Shown piece after piece: positions 41,880-46,909 of a stretch of DNA of 46,909 nt. This DNA comes from CAZWSC01 sp964636385 (GTDB taxonomy: Bacteria > Eisenbacteria > RBG-16-71-46 > CAIMUX01). Below the pieces are notes generated by a model. The model was not told the DNA's origin. It searched no databases and saw only the letters and a list, made by a program, of their open reading frames with translations. The stretch covers positions 1-46,909 of the forward strand of contig CAZWSC010000021.1 in NCBI GenBank assembly GCA_964636385.1. Reading direction: 5' to 3'. The first letter of the stretch is position 1. The number at the start of each line of letters is the position of its first letter. Position numbers and translations under genes: made by a program.

Positions 41880-44369
41880 ATGTTCTTCAACATTCACGGG
41901 CACTTCTATCAGCCCCCCAGGGAAAACCCCTGGACGGGCGAGATACCCATGCAGGAGAGCGCATCCCCGTTCCGCGACTGGAACGACAGGATCACCAACG
42001 AGTGCTACGAACCCAACGGACGCAGCCGGGTGCTGAACGACCGGGGGCAGATCACGGCAATCGTCAATAACTTCGCGCACATCTCCTGGGACTTCGGGCC
42101 GACTCTCCTGTCGGACCTGGAGCGCCGCTTCCCGATGGTCTACCGCCGTATACAGGAGGCCGACCGGCTGAGCGCGGCCAACCATGGCGGGCACGGAAAC
42201 GGAATGGCACAGGCGTACAACCACATGATCCTCCCCCTCGCAACACTGCGCGACAAGTGGACACAGGTGCGCTGGGGGTTGAGGGACTTCGAGCATCGCT
42301 TCGGGCGCAGGAGCGAAGGGCTGTGGCTGGCCGAGACCGCCATAGACGAGGAGACCCTGAAGGTGGTCGCCGAGGCGGGCGTGCGCTTCCTGATTCTGGC
42401 GCCGCACCAGGCTTTGCGTGTCAGGCCCCTTGGCGGGGGAAGCTGGACCGATGTCCGGCCCGATCGCCCCGTGGACACCACGCGCCCGTACCGCTGCTTC
42501 GCCGGCCCGAAGAAGCGGCACCGGAAGATCTGGGTGGATGTCTACTTCTACGACGGTCCGATGTCGGTCGCGGCGTCGTTCGAGCATCTTCTGCGCGGTG
42601 CAGGCCAGTTCGCCGACCGACTTGAGGAGGCATCCAGACATGCGGGGGACGGGGGCATGGTGCACATGGCCACGGATGGCGAAATCTACGGTCACCACGA
42701 ACCGTTCGCCGACATGTGTCTCGCCTACCTGTTCCAGAAGGAGGCTGCCCGCCGTCGAATGCGCTTTGTCAACTACGGTGAGTATCTCGACCTCTACCCT
42801 CCGGTGGATGAGGCTGAGCTGAACTTCACCGACACGGGCGAGGGAACGGCGTGGTCGTGTGCGCACGGAATCGGCCGGTGGGTCCGCGACTGCGGGTGTC
42901 ACGCAGGTGCCCCGGACGGGTGGAATCAGCGCTGGCGCACCCCGCTGAGGGAAGGGCTGGACGCAGTAAGAGACAAGGTGCTGGCAGCATTCCACGACCA
43001 GCTCTCCCCCCTGCTGAAGGATGTCTGGGCTGCCCGGGACGACTACATCGAGGTCATCCTGGATCCGTCACGCGAGTCCAGGGAGGCGTTCCTGAGGCGT
43101 CACTCTCTCGGGGACCTGGATGAGCAGTCCCGCAGGGATGTCTGGACCCTCATGGCGGCAGCGCACCAGGCGATGCTCATGTACACAAGCTGCGCCTGGT
43201 TCTTCAACGACATCAGCGGCCTCGAGGTGCAGCAGAACCTAGGTTATGCATCCAGGGCCTGCGAGCTTGCACAGCCCTACGTGTCCGGGGATCTGGAGGC
43301 GCTTCTTCTCGGCCACCTTGCCCGGGCCGAATCGAATGTTCCGGAGTGGGAGAACGGGGCCAGGGTGTACAGGGAGCTGGTCCTCCCGCGTCGCTTCGGG
43401 CCGGAGCATGCCGCAGGCCAGGCCGCGTTCGAGGCCGCGGTTCTGCAGCGGCCGCTGGATCAGGGCATCCACCGCTACGCCCTGGAAGGCTCTGCGGATC
43501 CGGGATGCGGCGGGGATGACGGAGGATGCAGGGGCCGGATACGCGTGTCCGATCCTCATCTCGAACAGGCATGGTCGTGGGTTTTTGAGGTCACTCCTGG
43601 CCGGCCGGGGCACAGGCAGGTGACCCTGGAGCCTGCGGTGGATGCCAGGGCCAGCGTGCCGCTGGAGTCGGCACAGTTCACTCTGCGCGATTTCCGAAGG
43701 GAGGTCCGCGAGGAGATCGCGCGCCACCTCCTTGGGGATCTGCTCGAGCAGGATGCGGACAGGTTGCAGGAGATCTTCGAGGAGGCGCGCCACCACATGG
43801 CCCAGCTCAGGGAGCTTGGGCTCGCAGCTCCGCAGATACACAGGTCACTGGGCCGCTACATCCAGAACCACCGCCTGCGCCGGCTTGGCCAGGGGGTCGA
43901 GCACGGGCTGGCCGGACCGCCCGACTCCTGGTGGGATCAGCTCGGCAGGATTCTGCGGGAGTCCGGGGAGCTGGACCTGGATGCCGACCCGTCACCGGTT
44001 GCCGACCGCATCGAGCGGCGCCTGAACACCCTCCTGGACCAGGCGCTTCAGGACGAGAAGGGAGAGGCCGCGCGGCGGAGCATAGAGGCGGCGTTCGCCA
44101 CGCTGTCCCGTGCCGACAACGCCGGGCTCCCGATGAACAGGACCGGTCTGGAGCTTCGCACATATGAGCTGGCCCTTCAGTACCGCGACGAGTTGATCAA
44201 CCTCGAACCCGGGATGATAGAGCACACAGGGGAACCCGACACACTCGGGATCATGGCCCTGTACAACATGACACACCACGCCAATCTCGATCTGCCTGCT
44301 GTGCTCCGGGAAGGACCGGCGCTGGGCGCGAGAAGGCCGCTGACTGCAGATGCCGGAAGGAGTGTGTAG
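41880..44369 (+). CDS. Glycoside hydrolase family 57 protein with DUF3536-type C-terminal region
   Basis: An 829-residue protein. ATG 41880 gives the family N-terminus MFFNIHGHFYQPPREN, with CGGAG upstream. GH57 regions in order: HFYQPPREN, HGGHGNGMAQAYNHMI, GLWLAETAID with likely nucleophile Glu152 and ATDGEIYGHHEP with likely acid/base Asp266. The rest (about 400-829) is the alpha-helical DUF3536-type region (LMYTSCAWFFNDISGLE). GH57 enzymes act on alpha-glucans (amylase, branching enzyme, 4-alpha-glucanotransferase) in the cytoplasm. It is followed after one base by the DUF4912 gene, a neighbour often seen with GH57, so the pair is likely linked to glycogen or storage glucan. Confidence 0.92.
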   Translation: MFFNIHGHFYQPPRENPWTGEIPMQESASPFRDWNDRITNECYEPNGRSRVLNDRGQITAIVNNFAHISWDFGPTLLSDLERRFPMVYRRIQEADRLSAANHGGHGNGMAQAYNHMILPLATLRDKWTQVRWGLRDFEHRFGRRSEGLWLAETAIDEETLKVVAEAGVRFLILAPHQALRVRPLGGGSWTDVRPDRPVDTTRPYRCFAGPKKRHRKIWVDVYFYDGPMSVAASFEHLLRGAGQFADRLEEASRHAGDGGMVHMATDGEIYGHHEPFADMCLAYLFQKEAARRRMRFVNYGEYLDLYPPVDEAELNFTDTGEGTAWSCAHGIGRWVRDCGCHAGAPDGWNQRWRTPLREGLDAVRDKVLAAFHDQLSPLLKDVWAARDDYIEVILDPSRESREAFLRRHSLGDLDEQSRRDVWTLMAAAHQAMLMYTSCAWFFNDISGLEVQQNLGYASRACELAQPYVSGDLEALLLGHLARAESNVPEWENGARVYRELVLPRRFGPEHAAGQAAFEAAVLQRPLDQGIHRYALEGSADPGCGGDDGGCRGRIRVSDPHLEQAWSWVFEVTPGRPGHRQVTLEPAVDARASVPLESAQFTLRDFRREVREEIARHLLGDLLEQDADRLQEIFEEARHHMAQLRELGLAAPQIHRSLGRYIQNHRLRRLGQGVEHGLAGPPDSWWDQLGRILRESGELDLDADPSPVADRIERRLNTLLDQALQDEKGEAARRSIEAAFATLSRADNAGLPMNRTGLELRTYELALQYRDELINLEPGMIEHTGEPDTLGIMALYNMTHHANLDLPAVLREGPALGARRPLTADAGRSV

Positions 44370-44370
44370 A

Positions 44371-46155
44371 ATGCGCAGGGATGATCTGCACCAGAAGACA
44401 AGGCAGGACCTGCTGGAGATAGCCCGCGCCCTTGGAGTAAAGGGCCGGAATGCCATGAACAAGGACTCGCTTGTGAATGCCATATGCTCGGCGGCTCCAC
44501 AGGAGGATGCTCCGGACAGGCCGGCTGCAGCCGGCCGGAAGCCACGGGTAGATGAGCCCGCGAGGCGGCGTCCACTGCCGCCTGAAGATCCGCAGGATGA
44601 TGGGGACATCTGGAACTCCGTCGAGCTGGGGAGGGATCCGAACTACGGGAGATTCCTCCATCCGGGCAGCATGGCGTCGAGGCGAGATTCCGGAAGACCC
44701 GTTGCCAACCGGGGCAGGTCCCTTGGTCCTACGCGCAGCGAGACACTGGCGGAGCGCTCAGAGCGCGGGAGAATGCGTGCTTCCGGGGGCCCTCAGGGCG
44801 CACCGAGAGAGGAGACGCGGCGGGGCCAGTACAGGGACTTCTCCCGGGAGCAGGGATCGGGCAGGTACACAGAACGGGCCGATCGCGGACCACGCAGGGG
44901 ATACAGGGAATCGGCCGGTTCCACGAGGCCAGACCGTGGGAGGCGTGACTATCGTGGATTCGATCCCGACAATCAGCGAGGACGAAGGGACCGCGGCGCA
45001 CCGGCGGAGAGAGGTGGCGAGAGGAGGACCTATGGCGGATCGCCACAGCCGGACCGGCCCACGCATCGCCCGCCTCAACCGGCCGCTCCGGATCCCCTGA
45101 GGACAAGCCTTGGCCGGCCCGAGTCCATCGGGAGGGACACCCTGAACGAAGCTCCGCGCTCCTCCCTGGTCAACGAAGCGGCGGCGTCGCCGGGCGTTCT
45201 GCCCAGCTCCTACGGAGTGGATCGCTGCCGGCTGATGGTCCGGGATCCCAGGACCCTGCATGTCTACTGGGAGATTGGTGAGGAGGCAGAGGCCCGCGGT
45301 CACCGCGAGCTGGGCGAGGCATGGGATGACCACCGCCGCATCCTGCGTGTACACGGTTTTCCTGTGCACGGCAGCCCCAGCGAGAAGCCGGCAGGCTTCT
45401 TCGATGTGGAGGTCCAGCCCGACAGCACCAGCGCATACGTAGAGGTTCCGGAGTCGGATCGCGGCTACCGGGTCGACATCGGCCTTTTGACCCCGGACAG
45501 CCTGTTCTTCCCGATGGCGTCGAGCAATGCCGTGATCGCCCCGAGGAACGGGGAGAGCCGGGTTTCGGAAGAGCGATGGATGAAGGCCCCCGTGGACGGA
45601 GCAGTTGTGCAGTATGGCGAAGGTCCGTCAGCCGACGAGGTTGCCCTGGATGACAACGGACACACCCGTCTGGCGCCGCCTCCGGTTGTACAGAAAGACG
45701 CATCTGGTGAGTCAGATGCTTCACAGGGGTCGGCATCCGGCAGCGGCGAGATCCCCAATGCGCCCGCCTCTCCGGTCAGCGCTGAAGACTGGGCCGCGCC
45801 GTCGGGGCGGCCTGTACAATCAGGACACGGCAAGGCTGCGCAGGAAGAGGCGCCCGGGTCGGCACAGGCTGCGGGAGCAGGCCGCCGTGTGAAGGCGGCG
45901 GACGGGAAGGAGAAGCGGGACTTCCGGCTCGATCTGAACACGGAACTCGTCGTATACGGCTCCACCGAACCTGACGCCAGGGTGACCATACAGGGCGAGC
46001 CTGTTGAGGTTCGCGCCGACGGCACCTTTACGGCGCGGTTCCAGCTTCCCGACGGAACCCAGATTCTCGAGGTCGCCGCGCGATCGGCTGACGGCAAGGT
46101 GCGCCGGGCGATTACCCCGATCGTTTCCAGGGCGACACGGAGGGAGAAGGAGTAG
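44371..46155 (+). CDS. Rho-N/DUF4912 protein with Arg/Gly-rich disordered linker
   Basis: A 594-residue protein; ATG 44371 follows GGAAGGAG. Residues 1-40 are a Rho N-terminal/SAP-like helical domain (LHQKTRQDLLEIARALGVKG). Residues about 60-260 are low complexity, rich in Arg, Gly, Ser and Asp (RRGQYRDF, RGRRDRGAPAERGG), as in nucleic-acid binding linkers. DUF4912 spans about 275-400: DRCRLMVRDPRTLHVYWEI, FFDVEV, YRVDIGLL. The C-terminus (about 520-594) is a small beta domain, NTELVVYGSTEPDARVTIQG, usual in DUF4912 proteins. The Rho-N and R/G-rich parts are compatible with RNA or DNA binding, but the family is uncharacterised. It begins one base after the GH57 stop. Confidence 0.88.
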   Translation: MRRDDLHQKTRQDLLEIARALGVKGRNAMNKDSLVNAICSAAPQEDAPDRPAAAGRKPRVDEPARRRPLPPEDPQDDGDIWNSVELGRDPNYGRFLHPGSMASRRDSGRPVANRGRSLGPTRSETLAERSERGRMRASGGPQGAPREETRRGQYRDFSREQGSGRYTERADRGPRRGYRESAGSTRPDRGRRDYRGFDPDNQRGRRDRGAPAERGGERRTYGGSPQPDRPTHRPPQPAAPDPLRTSLGRPESIGRDTLNEAPRSSLVNEAAASPGVLPSSYGVDRCRLMVRDPRTLHVYWEIGEEAEARGHRELGEAWDDHRRILRVHGFPVHGSPSEKPAGFFDVEVQPDSTSAYVEVPESDRGYRVDIGLLTPDSLFFPMASSNAVIAPRNGESRVSEERWMKAPVDGAVVQYGEGPSADEVALDDNGHTRLAPPPVVQKDASGESDASQGSASGSGEIPNAPASPVSAEDWAAPSGRPVQSGHGKAAQEEAPGSAQAAGAGRRVKAADGKEKRDFRLDLNTELVVYGSTEPDARVTIQGEPVEVRADGTFTARFQLPDGTQILEVAARSADGKVRRAITPIVSRATRREKE

Positions 46156-46175
46156 GCGAGGCCGCACCGCGGGAA

Positions 46176-46215
46176 GATCTCACCACGAAGGGCACGAAGG
46201 GCACGAAGGGGTTCT
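46176..46215 (+). repeat. Dispersed 40-base repeat with 9-base CACGAAGGG units, copy 1
   Basis: GATCT then C-ACCACGAAGGG-CACGAAGGG-CACGAAGGGGTTCT. The same 40 bases recur at 46726-46765 and 46839-46878 with two or three differences. Similar CCACGAAGG-CACGAAGG elements are scattered between genes in many metagenomic bacteria; their role is unknown. Confidence 0.7.
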
Positions 46216-46276
46216 GTTGTTACCCGAGCCCGGGGCGCTCCTGGGCAGGCGGTCGCGCAAACCACCCTCGTCGGGG

Positions 46277-46385
46277 GCATCCCTCCGCGCGTACGGTGCA
46301 GGGCAAGCCGCCTGTCGTCGGGTGCATTCCTACGCGCGTACGGTGGAGGGCAAGCCGCCTGTCGTCGGGTGCATTCCTACGCGCG
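46277..46385 (+). repeat. 47-base tandem repeat, two copies plus a partial third
   Basis: Copies at 46277-46323 and 46324-46370, and the first 15 bases again at 46371-46385. The unit runs from GCATYCCTMCGCGCG to GTCGTCGGGT; the copies differ at only a few positions. Confidence 0.75.
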
Positions 46386-46680
46386 AATGGCGCGCGTTCT
46401 CGCCCCCGCACGCTGATACGCGCGCCTCGTATTCGCTTTGCGCGAACATGAGCTGTGCCGAACGAACGCACATACCCGCGCAGCTCATACGTCGCGCTCC
46501 GGAATGCATCCACTCCTCAGGCAGCTTGCGCAGTCACAGTGCCAGCGGCCAGAGCAGGGGGGCGTAGTTCCAGGCCCTGCGCGTCATTCGCTTTGCACAC
46601 GGGGAAGCTGACGACTCTCTGCTGCAACGACGCATCATGCAGGAAGACCGGGCATGGCGCGACGTGTCTGCCGCACCTCC

Positions 46681-46909
46681 CATGCCGACGCCGCGGCCAC
46701 GCAAACGCCCGAGGAGTCGGGGGGAGATCTAACCACGAAGGGCACGAAGAGCACGAAGGGGTTCTTGTGACACGACGTGTTCCCCGCCCCACCCCATGCC
46801 GACGCCGCGGCCACGCAAACGCCCGAGGAGCGGGGGGAGATCTCACCACGAAGGGCACGAAGAGCACGAAGGGGTTCTTGTGACACGACGTGTTCCCCGC
46901 CCCACCCCA
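46681..46909 (+). repeat. 113/114-base tandem repeat, two copies, running off the window end
   Basis: Copy 1 is 46681-46794 (114 bases), copy 2 is 46795-46907 (113 bases, lacking one T after GAGGAG), and 46908-46909 is CA, the first bases of a third copy. Each copy contains the 40-base dispersed element (46726-46765 and 46839-46878) preceded by CATGCCGACGCCGCGG. Confidence 0.85.

Larger units (their letters stand above)
46156..46909. repeat. Non-coding repeat-rich end of the window
   Basis: These 754 bases contain three types of repeats listed separately and no convincing gene. Reading frames across it give low-complexity translations such as HEGHEGHEG or LRALRALRG, typical of this dispersed repeat and not of protein. 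The stretch 46386-46680 has no repeat copy; it contains the inverted pair ATGAGCTG (46448-46455) and CAGCTCAT (46482-46489). Confidence 0.7.

Noticed and set aside
46156..46909. CRISPR array or small genes at the right end
   Set aside because: The 47- and 113-base units are direct tandem repeats without alternating unique spacers; translations are low-complexity repeats.

Overview
This is a GC-rich bacterial chromosome segment with about 35 genes, tightly packed and often overlapping by 1 to 4 bases. No rRNA, tRNA, phage, transposase or CRISPR is visible. Two secreted proteins (9035-10600 and 21268-23064) carry a C-terminal PNP...GIYFL-type sorting or FlgD-like domain. Together with exported tricorn proteases and lipoproteins this points to the Fibrobacteres-Chlorobi-Bacteroidetes superphylum or a nearby candidate phylum (Krumholzibacteriota, Eisenbacteria or Latescibacterota type); that placement is inference. 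The window opens in low-complexity proline codons and closes inside a tandem repeat, so it may be a whole contig.

Layout. 2-2687: end of a membrane protein, a CsgG-like protein and an MscS channel. 2820-4367 (minus): sigma-54. 4725-7628: a TPR/TlpA lipoprotein with an in-frame UGA at its redox motif (probable selenoprotein), a DppA-type M55 peptidase and a methyltransferase. 7687-11467: M29 aminopeptidase, a secreted C45-like hydrolase and a second methyltransferase. 11510-14156 (minus): ABC-2 exporter with a STAS protein. 14425-15777: malic enzyme. 15966-18643 (minus): beta-helix lipoprotein and a glycosyltransferase. 18894-21257: ribosomal protein L33, ThiD and ThiL. 21268-24348 (minus): secreted arginine-deiminase-like protein and two small Cys-rich exported proteins. 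24444-31168 (minus): two tandem tricorn-type proteases. 31455-31916: GNAT acetyltransferase. 31928-37097 (minus): five-gene operon of methyltransferase, C39-like peptidase, RimK-type ATP-grasp ligase, GCS2 ligase and N-formylglutamate amidohydrolase-like enzyme. 37306-39720: DUF2089 regulator, SHOCT-like protein, small membrane protein and a kynureninase-like PLP enzyme. 40968-41501 and 39802-40971 (minus): GrpB and an NlpE-META lipoprotein. 41880-46155: GH57 enzyme and a Rho-N/DUF4912 protein. 46156-46909: repeats.

How the genes work together. Many products act on peptides (M55, M29, two tricorns, C45-like, C39-like, FGase-like), which fits a peptide-using heterotroph. The points that most deserve follow-up are the UGPC selenoprotein candidate with a SECIS-like hairpin, the five-gene amidoligase operon, the Cys-rich lipoprotein pair, and the secreted deiminase.
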